DNA from: Laedolimicola ammoniilytica
GTDB lineage: Bacteria; Bacillota; Clostridia; Lachnospirales; Lachnospiraceae
Direction: 5' to 3'
NCBI RefSeq assembly: GCF_025567165.1
Contig: NZ_JAOQKC010000009.1
Location: 96,200 to 160,199 of the forward strand
DNA length: 64,000 nt
The position numbers and the translations under genes were made by a program. The notes under the pieces are model-generated. The model was not told the origin of the DNA, ran no database searches, and worked only from the letters and a program-made list of their open reading frames with translations. Positions 35,239-42,802 of this stretch are shown piece after piece (positions within the stretch are counted from its first letter, which is position 1; every line of letters begins with the position of its first letter).

Positions 35239-36231
35239 ATGTGGAATTTCTTACTTGCGTTTATTCCGAGAGCCGTCGTACAGGGCGTCCCCCTTCTCTA
35301 CGGAAGCACCGGCGAAATCATTACCCAGAAATCCGGTAACCTGAATCTGGGAATCCCAGGCGTCATGTACGTGGGCGCCATCAGCGGCGTCATCGGTTCC
35401 TTCCTTTACGAGAGTTCCACAGCGAATCTGAATCCGGCGCTTGCCATTCTGATTCCCATGCTGTGCTGTCTCTTAGGGTCTCTGCTGATGGGGCTACTGT
35501 ACTGCTTCCTGACCGTAACCCTACGGGCCAATCAGAACGTAACCGGTCTGGCCATGACCACCTTTGGCGTGGGCTTCGGCAACTTCTTCGGCGGTTCCTT
35601 AATCAAGCTGGTAGACGCCGATGTGCCTTCCATTGCCTTAAGCGCCACCAGCAGTTACTTCAGCAAATCCCTGCCCTTTGCATCGAAAATGGGATGGTTT
35701 GGCAAGCTGTTCTTATCCTACGGCTTCCTGGCTTACCTGGCAGTTATCATCGCGCTGGCAGCGTCCTATTTCCTGAATCATACCCGGAAAGGTCTGCATC
35801 TGCGGGCGGTGGGAGAAAACCCGAATACCGCGGACGCCGTGGGTATCAACGTATCCAAATATAAATATGTCGCCACCTGCGTGGGTTGTATGATTGCGGG
35901 TCTCGGCGGACTCTACTACGTCATGGACTACGCCTGCGGCGTCTGGTCCAACGACGCCTTTGGCGACAGAGGGTGGCTTGCCATCGCCCTGGTAATCTTC
36001 ACCATCTGGAGACCGAACTTAAGCATCCTGGCCTCCTTCCTGTTCGGCGGCCTGTACATCCTGTATCTGTACATCCCCACCGGCATGGATCATATGGAAT
36101 ATCAGGAGCTTTACAAGATGATTCCCTATGTGGTAACCCTGGTGGTACTGGTGGTCACCAGCGTCCGAAGCAAGCGGGAAAATCAGCCGCCTGCCAGTCT
36201 GGGAGTTCCGTATTTCCGGGAAGAACGGTAA
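35239..36231 (+). CDS. Nucleoside ABC importer permease 2
   Basis: A 330-residue partner permease with YGSTGEIITQKSGNLNLGIP, the loop motif KGLHLRAVGENPNTADAVGI and GGLYYVMDYACGVWSNDAF. It begins two bases after the previous stop with AAGGAGGTACAG as its ribosome binding site. With permease 1, the double ATPase and the BMP lipoprotein it forms a purine/pyrimidine nucleoside uptake system. A strong terminator follows. Confidence 0.92.
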   Translation: MWNFLLAFIPRAVVQGVPLLYGSTGEIITQKSGNLNLGIPGVMYVGAISGVIGSFLYESSTANLNPALAILIPMLCCLLGSLLMGLLYCFLTVTLRANQNVTGLAMTTFGVGFGNFFGGSLIKLVDADVPSIALSATSSYFSKSLPFASKMGWFGKLFLSYGFLAYLAVIIALAASYFLNHTRKGLHLRAVGENPNTADAVGINVSKYKYVATCVGCMIAGLGGLYYVMDYACGVWSNDAFGDRGWLAIALVIFTIWRPNLSILASFLFGGLYILYLYIPTGMDHMEYQELYKMIPYVVTLVVLVVTSVRSKRENQPPASLGVPYFREER

Positions 36232-36250
36232 AAGTAAAAATATGGGAAAT

Positions 36251-36289
36251 AAAAACCGCGCAGTTTTTCGCAGACTGCGCGGTTTTTTT
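36251..36289 (+). terminator. Operon terminator of the nucleoside transporter
   Basis: AAAAACCGCGCAGT pairs perfectly with ACTGCGCGGTTTTT around TTTTCGCAG, followed by further Ts. A strong intrinsic terminator. Confidence 0.92.
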
Positions 36290-36334
36290 GCTCTACAGGA
36301 AATACCGTGTTACATTAAAGTGCGAAAGCTATGA

Positions 36335-36457
36335 TTCCTATAGAGCAAAAAGCCCCTCCGGGGGATCGCACTGCGGCGGAAAGGTAGTATGTCGCTTACG
36401 CGACCCGCCGCAGGCGGAGAATCCTGCTTCGCAGGATTCTTTCTTATGCAATAGGAA
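36335..36457. repeat. Dispersed structured repeat, copy A
   Basis: The 85-base core 36356-36440 matches 63819-63903 at 79 positions. It folds as CTCCG/CGGAG enclosing TGCGGCGG/CCGCCGCA, with an inner GTCGC-TTAC-GCGAC hairpin, then a separate AGAATCCTGC-TTC-GCAGGATTCT hairpin. The edges are TTCCTAT (36335) and ATAGGAA (36451-36457), an inverted pair. No open reading frame of note runs through it. It lies between the transporter terminator and the promoter of the alarmone synthetase gene. Confidence 0.8.
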
Positions 36458-36484
36458 ATTCCTATGGAATCCCGTGGATTGTAC

Positions 36485-36513
36485 TTGCTTTTATACAGAA
36501 GATCCAGTATAAT
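36485..36513 (+). promoter_or_regulatory. Promoter of the alarmone synthetase gene
   Basis: TTGCTT (36485-36490) and TATAAT (36508-36513) with a 17-base spacer, 50 bases upstream of the ATG at 36563. Confidence 0.75.
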
Positions 36514-36562
36514 ACTAGATTGAATTGCGTAAAAACACAATTTCAGAAAAGCGGAGAAACAC

Positions 36563-37552
36563 ATGATTACATTAAACGACTATCTGTATTCCGGCGACAC
36601 GGTGATGCGGATACTGAAAAAATACAAACGGGATCTGGGAAGGGACGCGGCGATAAGCGGCAATGAGATCGACGTGATTCACTGCGATTTTCTGCAGAGC
36701 ATCATCGACCTGCTGGAGCACAACGAGTTCCTGACCGCTCAGTCCCAGAAAATCCGGGAATTCTACATGTATATGGCCAGGGAGTACCCCTGGCTGGCCT
36801 TCACCTTCAAGGGCCGCATCAAATCCCTGATCCGGGCCGAGGAGAAATTCAATGGCTATATCGTCAAGGACAGCTATAAGTATTATATGGAGCACGGCGA
36901 ATTTCCTCCGGTAGAGGAGCTCAGGAAGCGCTTGGTCAAGTTCCGGGATCTGATTGCCTACCGCATCGTGATTTCTATGCCCCGGTGTCATGTGGAGCCA
37001 GGCAGAGATAAGGCCGGGGAGGAACTGAAATGCCTCTACGAGATCGCCAATGTCCTGCCGGGGTTCCTGGAAGAGCGGGGCTTCACGGCCCAGATGACCG
37101 GCGGCGTGAAAAGGAGTAATTCCCCTTTACTCGATGAGCAGAATAAGGATTATTACCGTGACTATATCTCCAATAAGAACTGGTCGGAGTATGAGTCTCT
37201 GCACATCACTTTTTTTGACAGCAGCGCCAACTGCTATATGGAGGTACAGATTCGTACCAAGGAAATGGACGACACAGCAGAGATCGGCATCGCCAACCAC
37301 ATGGCCTACGAGAAGCGCCAGGAGCGGGAGCGTGCCCGCAGGCATAAGATTCCCGAGGGCCAGTGCGTCTGGTTCGACGAGGCCTACGAGCGGGGCATGC
37401 TGCTCCAGCAGCTGGACCTGTCCAAGGTGGACGTGAATATGTTCGGCGCCGCCAACAACAGTCTCATCAACGACGGCTGCGGTCTCTTCCGCGGCAGGCA
37501 GATCCTGCCTTACGAGCATCTGTCCAGGTTCCAGAGCGATCAGATTGATTAG
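36563..37552 (+). CDS. RelA/SpoT-domain (p)ppGpp synthetase-like protein
   Basis: The 329-residue protein contains the nucleotidyltransferase core of alarmone synthetases: FTFKGRIKSLIRAEEKF (substrate-binding Lys/Arg stretch), VKFRDLIAYRIVISM with the catalytic Asp, YESLHITFF and CYMEVQIRTKEMDD with the second acidic residue, then GIANHMAYE. There is no HD hydrolase, TGS or ACT domain, so it is a stand-alone small synthetase. It is longer than RelP/RelQ (about 210-260 residues) because of ~80 N-terminal and ~60 C-terminal residues I cannot assign. It transfers pyrophosphate from ATP to GDP/GTP. The ribosome binding site is GGAGAAACAC. It is the only gene of its transcript. Confidence 0.88.
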   Translation: MITLNDYLYSGDTVMRILKKYKRDLGRDAAISGNEIDVIHCDFLQSIIDLLEHNEFLTAQSQKIREFYMYMAREYPWLAFTFKGRIKSLIRAEEKFNGYIVKDSYKYYMEHGEFPPVEELRKRLVKFRDLIAYRIVISMPRCHVEPGRDKAGEELKCLYEIANVLPGFLEERGFTAQMTGGVKRSNSPLLDEQNKDYYRDYISNKNWSEYESLHITFFDSSANCYMEVQIRTKEMDDTAEIGIANHMAYEKRQERERARRHKIPEGQCVWFDEAYERGMLLQQLDLSKVDVNMFGAANNSLINDGCGLFRGRQILPYEHLSRFQSDQID

Positions 37553-37564
37553 AACGGACGCCAA

Positions 37565-37715
37565 GAGGAAGGGCCGCGAGATTTTCTTCTGGAGTGTTCG
37601 GACGTTTCACGGACAGGCATCTGTCTGGATCGGACTTAGAAAGTCCGCTTCAGTCAGACACCAATCCGTGAAAAGCCGGACACACGCTTAGAAGAAATTC
37701 TCGCGGCCCTTCCTC
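37565..37715. repeat. Very long branched hairpin between convergent genes
   Basis: The arms 37565-37590 and 37690-37715 (left arm starts GAGGAAGGGCCGCGAGA) pair at 25 of 26 positions. Inside are a second, imperfect arm pair (GTGTTCGGACGTTTCACGGA with TCCGTGAAAAGCCGGACACA), a CTGTCTG/CAGTCAGACA pairing and a perfect apical hairpin CGGACTT-AGA-AAGTCCG (37631-37647). The whole ~150 bases can fold as one rod. It sits between the alarmone synthetase and Hpt genes. It may end both transcripts, but its size suggests a mobile or functional RNA element. Confidence 0.8.
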
Positions 37716-37738
37716 TCGTCTGGTTTTAAAATATGTAG

Positions 37739-38089
37739 TTACACGTCAATCTGCGCGATAGCGTCCACAATTTGCTTATGCTTCTCATCCACCGCAGTCC
37801 AGAGGCTCATATCGGTCAGCGGCCTGCCGCCGCGCAGGGCCTCGGTCAGTTCGGAGCTGACCGTGTAGAGAGAGTCAAAACCCAGGTTCAGCGCAATGCC
37901 CTTCAGCGTGTGGGCAGCGCGGAACGCGGCGCTCCAGTCCTGGCTTTCGATGGCGTCAGCCAATTCCAGGCAGGTTCTGTCGTCCGCATATTTCAGCACA
38001 AATTTCTTCACCAGAGTCTCGCTGGACAGTCTGGAAATCGTCTTCTTATAATCACCGCCGATAGTGTCATAAAACTGTTCAAGTGTCAT
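37739..38089 (-). CDS. Histidine phosphotransfer (Hpt) domain protein
   Basis: The 116-residue protein is a single Hpt four-helix bundle with the phospho-accepting His in FRAAHTLKGIALNLGF (about residue 59). It should relay phosphate between a hybrid kinase and a receiver domain. No hybrid kinase is in this window. The receiver-containing GGDEF/HD-GYP protein encoded nearby (39516) is a possible acceptor, though the genes are not in one operon. A closely similar role is seen for stand-alone Hpt proteins in clostridial c-di-GMP loci. Confidence 0.88.
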   Translation of the reverse strand: MTLEQFYDTIGGDYKKTISRLSSETLVKKFVLKYADDRTCLELADAIESQDWSAAFRAAHTLKGIALNLGFDSLYTVSSELTEALRGGRPLTDMSLWTAVDEKHKQIVDAIAQIDV

Positions 38090-38170
38090 CTTTTGTTCAC
38101 TCCTGTATCAATTTTATTTAAAACATCTGTAAGGGTCTCATTTTTTATCATACGCTGTCCCGCAGAAAAT

Positions 38171-38572
38171 TCAGAGCTTGCGCCCCAGCATTTCCGGATT
38201 GGAAGCATAGGTGAGGGCCGTCTCCTTAGTGATCTCCTGCTCCCGGTAGAGGGTCAGCAGACTGGAATCCATGGAATACATGGCCTGACCGGTGGAGGAA
38301 TGAATGACGCCGTCGATCTGGGGAATTTTCCCATCCCGAATCATATTGCGGATGGCGGGTGTCACAGTCATGACCTCGAAGGCAGGAATCATATAGCCGT
38401 CCACAGAGGGAACCAGCTGCTGCGATACCACGGCGGTCAGAACCAGAGAGAGCTGCACCGCGATCTGCCGCTGCTGATTGGCCGGAAAGACGTCGATGAT
38501 ACGGTCGATGGTGTTGGCCGCGCCGATGGTATGCAGGGTGGAGAAAATCAGGTGGCCGGTCTCCGTGTTTTT
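38171..38572 (-). pseudogene. PilT-like type IV pilus ATPase, C-terminal remnant
   Basis: About 133 codons of the PilT C-terminal half remain: ETGHLIFSTLHTIGAANTID (the His box), the arm QRQIAVQLSLVLTAVVSQQL, and the end AMYSMDSSLLTLYREQEITK. The Walker A and N-terminal PAS-like domain are missing. TGA sits immediately before the first conserved codon. A separate ATG with a good upstream AAGAGG leads out of frame, which suggests a deletion joined a foreign start to the middle of pilT. No other pilus gene is nearby. Confidence 0.85.
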
Positions 38573-38777
38573 TCATATAAAAGAACCTCTTTCTTTTTCG
38601 GCGTAATGTCATACGACATTATAGCATATTTTTCCTGCAAAAAAATCATAAAATTTTGTTAAAAATGTGAGCTATTTTGCGTTCGACGCCACTCTTATAA
38701 AGATAGTGCGTCAAAAAAGAAGACGAAGGAAAGAAAAAAATAGATAAAACAGTAAGAAAATGGAAAGGAAAAGCGAC

Positions 38778-39075
38778 ATGAGAAAGAGCTATTTCAAAAG
38801 AGGATGCGCGTTGTGCCTGGCTGTGGCCCTGGTGGTGTCCGGCGGCCTGTACGCGGCGTCGGATCGTTCCCTGAAGGCAAATGAGGAGAACAACGTCTAT
38901 CAGGAGACGGAGCTTTCAAGTGCAGAGAACGGCCCGGAAACCGTGGTGCAGGAGCTGGAGGTACCGGACGAGGATACATCAGAAAAAAATATTTGAACTT
39001 CGGGAGGAGCTGGAACTGGAGAAAAAGAGACGGGGCCTGACAGACACAGAGGATGCCGGTGAGGAAAGGAAGTAA
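38778..39075 (+). pseudogene. Small exported protein gene with a frameshift at an A7 run
   Basis: From ATG 38778 (ribosome binding site AAAGGA) a signal-anchor (CALCLAVALVVSGGLYAAS) is followed by an acidic stretch ending VQELEVPDEDTSEKNI and TGA. The TGA lies just after seven adenines (38983-38989). Shifting frame there continues the protein as IFELREELELEKKRRGLTDT to a TAA at 39073-39075, five bases before the next ATG. So a one-base change in the A run has split a ~99-residue gene, or slippage at the run makes two products. Function unknown. Confidence 0.65.
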
Positions 39076-39079
39076 GAAA

Positions 39080-39280
39080 ATGCTGTATAATCTGTATGTA
39101 TTTGATCACAATGTTCTGCATCTGTGCTTCTGGACGCTGCCCGCGCTGCTTCTGGCGGTCGCGATGGTAGCCGTTGGTCTGGTCCACGGACACAGGCAGA
39201 AAAAACGCGAAAAGGAATTTGAAGAACAGCTTTCCGATCTCTACGCAAAGGATACGGTGGAGAGCGAACAGCATATCTGA
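39080..39280 (+). CDS. Small single-span membrane protein
   Basis: A 66-residue protein with one membrane helix (FWTLPALLLAVAMVAVGLVH, residues ~17-36) and a charged cytoplasmic tail (RQKKREKEFEEQLSDLYAKD). The ATG at 39080 is preceded by GAGGAAAGGAAGTAAGAAA. It follows directly on the frameshifted gene and was presumably coupled to it. A terminator follows ten bases after the stop. I do not recognise the family. Confidence 0.65.
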   Translation: MLYNLYVFDHNVLHLCFWTLPALLLAVAMVAVGLVHGHRQKKREKEFEEQLSDLYAKDTVESEQHI

Positions 39281-39289
39281 GCGGATACA

Positions 39290-39321
39290 AAAAAGAGAAG
39301 TCCTGTGGCTTCTCTTTTTTT
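39290..39321 (+). terminator. Intrinsic terminator
   Basis: AAAAAGAGAAG-TCCTGTGG-CTTCTCTTTTTTT: an 11-bp stem with T-tract closing the small two-gene operon. Confidence 0.88.
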
Positions 39322-39515
39322 GACATTTTCTGCCTCTTTGCTTGGATTTAGAAGAAAAGGGGAGTATAATAAATCTATATGCGTAAAATGGAGAAACGTA
39401 CCGATGGGAAGGACAGGGACAAGAAGATTTGACGGAAAAAAGTACGGCTGGCAGAAAAAATAGAGACGGGAAGCGGAAAAGCAGAGATCAGAGAGGCAGA
39501 ACGGGAGGAACGGGA

Positions 39516-41339
39516 ATGTGCGCACAGAATAGGATGACGGGAGAACAGGCAGAAAAAAGGATGGAACTGCTGAAAGAGATGTTCGCCCGATATGCGGAGA
39601 TAGACGGCGGGCCCTATATTATGGAAATGATGAAGCAGCTGAACGAAGATACCCTGCTGGATTCTGACGACTGTGAGAAGCTCATGGGCAGATTGACCAT
39701 CTACAATGAGAAGCTGTACAGGGATGCACTGACCGGCGCTTATAACCGACGCTTTTACGAGGATGAGGTCAGGGGTATGAAGGAGCGGGCCGGTGTGGCG
39801 GTAATCGATCTGGACGACTTCAAGCTCTACAACGATACCTATGGCCATCATGCGGGCGATATGGTGCTGGAGACGGTGGCGGATATCATCCGGAATTTTA
39901 TCCGGAAGTCCGATATGCTGATTCGCTACGGCGGTGATGAATTTCTGCTGATTCTGCCGGGAATCCGGCCCGACGCGTTTTCGTCCAAGCTGCAGCTGAT
40001 TCAGGAGCGGATCCATGCGGCCTCCGTGCCGGGATACCATCACCTTCAGATCTCGGTCAGCATCGGCGGAGTCATGTTCGACGGCGGCGATATCAGTGAG
40101 GCCCTGTCCCGGGCGGATACGCTCATGTACCAGGCCAAAGTACAGAAAAATATGGTCGTGACCGAGTGGGACGCCAGGAAGGCAGATGAAGGCGTCATCC
40201 GGGATACGCGGCAGCAGATTCTGATCGTGGATGACTCGGAGATGAACCGCGCTATTCTGGCTGAGATATTGAGGAAGGATTACCGGATTCTGGAGGCGGA
40301 GAACGGCGAAGAATGTATCCGGATTCTGGAGCAGTACGGCACCGACATTTCGCTGGTACTGCTGGATCTGGTGATGCTGAAGATGGACGGCTTTGAGGTG
40401 CTGTCAGTGATGAACCGGAGGCAGTGGATCGAAGATATCCCGGTCATCATGATTTCCAGTGAGGATTCCAGTCAGTTTATCCAGAAAGCCTACGAGTATG
40501 GCGCGTCCGACTACATTGCCCGTCCCTTCGACGCCAGGGTAGTATACCAGCGTGTCTTCAATACCATCAAGCTGTACGCGAAGCAGCGGCGTCTGCTGAA
40601 TCTGGTGACTGCCCAGGTATATGAGAAGGAGCGGAGCAACCGGATCATGCTCGCCATCCTCAGCCAGATCGTAGAATTCCGAAACGGCGAGAGCGGCCTT
40701 CACGTGATCCACATCAATGTTGTGACGGAATTGCTTCTGGAACATCTGATGAGCCGATCCGACAGGTACTATATGTCCTGGGCCGAGCAGCAGCTGGTGG
40801 TGACAGCTTCAGCCCTTCACGATATCGGCAAGATCGGCATCGACGAAAAGATTCTGAACAAGCCGGGCAGCCTGACGAAAGAAGAATTTGAGATTATGAA
40901 GACCCATACCCTCATCGGAGCTTCCATGCTGGAGCGTATGAAGGTGTATCAGGATGAGGCGATGGTCCAGATTGCCCACGATATCTGCCGCTGGCATCAT
41001 GAACGCTACGATGGCAAGGGCTATCCGGATGGTCTCAGGGGCGACGAGATTCCCATTTCCGCTCAGGTGGTGGCTCTGGCCGACGTCTATGACGCCCTGA
41101 CCAGCGAGCGCGTCTACAAGAAGGCCTATACGCATGAGGAGGCCATACAGATGATTCTGAACGGGGAATGCGGCGCGTTCAACCCGGTTCTGCTCCAGTG
41201 TCTGGAGGAGGTACAGGACAGGATCAAACGGGAAATTGAAGCGGGAAGCGAGGAGGATTTCATGGAACGCATGGAGTCCGAGGAGACGGAGCTGACCAGT
41301 ACACAGGTCAGGAAGCTGACCGCTCAGATACAGACATGA
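39516..41339 (+). CDS. GGDEF - receiver - HD-GYP cyclic-di-GMP protein
   Basis: The 607-residue protein carries three domains. The GGDEF cyclase (~65-225) has RDALTGAYNRRF, an intact RYGGDEF (139-143) and an inhibitory RKSD site at 130-133. A receiver domain (~230-360) has QILIVDDSEMNRA and the phospho-Asp in LVLLDLVMLKMDGF. The HD-GYP phosphodiesterase (~385-580) has ALHDIGKIGID and HHERYDGKGYPDGL. Both synthesis and breakdown of c-di-GMP are therefore possible, with phosphorylation perhaps switching between them. No membrane segment is visible. I chose ATG 39516, seven bases after GGGAGG, over a TTG at 39429. The nearby Hpt protein could deliver the phosphate. Confidence 0.92.
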   Translation: MCAQNRMTGEQAEKRMELLKEMFARYAEIDGGPYIMEMMKQLNEDTLLDSDDCEKLMGRLTIYNEKLYRDALTGAYNRRFYEDEVRGMKERAGVAVIDLDDFKLYNDTYGHHAGDMVLETVADIIRNFIRKSDMLIRYGGDEFLLILPGIRPDAFSSKLQLIQERIHAASVPGYHHLQISVSIGGVMFDGGDISEALSRADTLMYQAKVQKNMVVTEWDARKADEGVIRDTRQQILIVDDSEMNRAILAEILRKDYRILEAENGEECIRILEQYGTDISLVLLDLVMLKMDGFEVLSVMNRRQWIEDIPVIMISSEDSSQFIQKAYEYGASDYIARPFDARVVYQRVFNTIKLYAKQRRLLNLVTAQVYEKERSNRIMLAILSQIVEFRNGESGLHVIHINVVTELLLEHLMSRSDRYYMSWAEQQLVVTASALHDIGKIGIDEKILNKPGSLTKEEFEIMKTHTLIGASMLERMKVYQDEAMVQIAHDICRWHHERYDGKGYPDGLRGDEIPISAQVVALADVYDALTSERVYKKAYTHEEAIQMILNGECGAFNPVLLQCLEEVQDRIKREIEAGSEEDFMERMESEETELTSTQVRKLTAQIQT

Positions 41340-41362
41340 CAGAGACAGAGATTACAGGATGG

Positions 41363-41405
41363 GGTACCCGTCTGCAGCAGCCTTATGGCGCTGTGGGCGG
41401 GTACC
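41363..41405 (+). terminator. Hairpin after the GGDEF/HD-GYP gene
   Basis: GGTACCCG pairs with CGGGTACC, with an inner CTGCAGC/GCTGTGG stem containing wobbles, followed by TAATTCTT. A probable terminator, weak in T residues. Confidence 0.6.
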
Positions 41406-41436
41406 TAATTCTTACATTTTCTTCAATTTTGTAAAG

Positions 41437-41464
41437 TTCACACCTTCATTCTATCTGCTACAAT
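41437..41464 (+). promoter_or_regulatory. Candidate promoter of the fatty acid synthesis operon
   Basis: TTCACA (41437-41442) and TACAAT (41459-41464), 16-base spacer, 57 bases upstream of fabH. Upstream, CTTACA and TGTAAAG (41411-41435) form a spaced inverted pair that could be a regulator site; I cannot match it to FapR or FabT consensus. Confidence 0.5.
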
Positions 41465-41521
41465 CCCATTTGTTACATCACAAAACAGCAAAACAAGAAA
41501 GTAAAAGGAACGTAAGACACC

Positions 41522-42508
41522 ATGATTGGAGTGATCAGAGGAACCGGCTCCTGTGTGCCGGAAAGGGTTCTGACCAACGACGGGATTGCCGGGCTGGTGG
41601 AGACCAGCGACGGGTGGATTCGGGAGCGGACCGGGATAGAAGAGCGGCGGGTCGTCACGACGGAGACCTGTGCGTCCCTGGCGGCGGAGGCGGCCAGGTG
41701 GGCACTTCAGGACGCCGGAATGGACGCAGCGGAGTTGGAGCTGATTGTGGTATCCACCATGTCGCCGACCCGCGTCATGCCCTGTACGGCCTGCGAGGTG
41801 CAGGCGGCCATCGGGGCCGGGGCGGCACAGTGCTTCGACCTGAACGCGGCCTGCAGCGGCTTCGTGGCGGCCTGGCATACGGTGAATGCCTATATGGCGG
41901 CAGGCTTCGTAAAAAAGGCCTTGATCGTCGGAAGTGAATGTCTGTCGAAGGTGACGGACTGGACGGACCGGAGCACCTGTATCCTCTTCGGAGACGGGGC
42001 CGGAGCCGTGGTGGTAAGCGCGGAAGAAGGAAGCCCTTATCTTCCGGCAGCCTGTTCCGACGGCGCGGCAGGCGGGGCGCTGACCCTGCGAAACCGACAG
42101 GACGGCAGCCCGTTTCAGGCAACCGGAGAAGCTGCGAAGCCGGAAGGAAGCTATTTCATGGAAATGGACGGACAGGCTGTATTCAAATTTGCGGTCCGTA
42201 AGGTTCCGCAGGTCATCGAAGAGGTGCTGGAGAAAAACAGACTGGGCCGCGAAGCCATTTCCCATTATGTACTGCACCAGGCCAATCAGCGCATCGTGGA
42301 GGCAGTGGCCAGAAGGCTGGGCGAGCCCATGGAGAAATTCCCCATGAACCTGCAGCGCTACGGCAACACATCCTCGGCCTCCATCCCCATCCTGCTGGAT
42401 GAACTGAACCGGGGCGGAGCCCTGAAGTCCGGCGAAAAGCTGGTACTGGCCGGGTTCGGCGGCGGTCTGACCTGGGGCGCGGCAGTGACCGAGTGGCGAA
42501 AGGCGTAA
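41522..42508 (+). CDS. fabH: Beta-ketoacyl-ACP synthase III
   Basis: The 328-residue enzyme condenses acetyl-CoA (or branched acyl-CoA) with malonyl-ACP to start fatty acid synthesis. The catalytic triad is visible: Cys111 in NAACSGFVAAW, His in LHQANQRIVEA and Asn in YGNTSSASIPI. Length and order match the family. It is the first gene of the operon; no MarR-type FabT regulator gene precedes it, unlike many Firmicute operons. No clear AGGAGG precedes it (AAAAGGAACGTAAGACACC is the nearest). Confidence 0.95.
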   Translation: MIGVIRGTGSCVPERVLTNDGIAGLVETSDGWIRERTGIEERRVVTTETCASLAAEAARWALQDAGMDAAELELIVVSTMSPTRVMPCTACEVQAAIGAGAAQCFDLNAACSGFVAAWHTVNAYMAAGFVKKALIVGSECLSKVTDWTDRSTCILFGDGAGAVVVSAEEGSPYLPAACSDGAAGGALTLRNRQDGSPFQATGEAAKPEGSYFMEMDGQAVFKFAVRKVPQVIEEVLEKNRLGREAISHYVLHQANQRIVEAVARRLGEPMEKFPMNLQRYGNTSSASIPILLDELNRGGALKSGEKLVLAGFGGGLTWGAAVTEWRKA

Positions 42509-42545
42509 GAAAACTAAATTTTTAAAACAAAAGGAGAAATTAAAA

Positions 42546-42770
42546 ATGTTAGAGCAGATTAAGAAAATTGTAGCGGAAAACCTGAATGTGGAAGAGGATG
42601 CAATTACTCTGGAGTCATCCTTCAAGGAAGATCTGAAAGCCGATTCCCTGGATCTGTTTGAAATGGTCATGGCGCTGGAAGAGGAGTTCGATATGGAAAT
42701 TCCCTCCGAGGATCTGGAGCAGCTGGAGACTGTGCAGGACGTCGTAAACTACATCGAGAACCATAAGTAA
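42546..42770 (+). CDS. acpP: Acyl carrier protein
   Basis: A 74-residue acidic protein with the phosphopantetheine attachment Ser in KADSLDLFEMVMALEEEF. It carries growing acyl chains for all Fab enzymes of the operon. It is preceded by AAAGGAGAAATTAAAA, one of the best ribosome binding sites in the operon, consistent with high ACP demand. Confidence 0.95.
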   Translation: MLEQIKKIVAENLNVEEDAITLESSFKEDLKADSLDLFEMVMALEEEFDMEIPSEDLEQLETVQDVVNYIENHK

Positions 42771-42802
42771 AAAAGTTGTTTCAGGAAAGAAAGGTAGAGC
42801 AT

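Noticed and set aside
36356..36440. CRISPR-like repeat
   Set aside because: The two copies of the element are single and far apart, with no spacers or array anywhere in the window and no cas genes.
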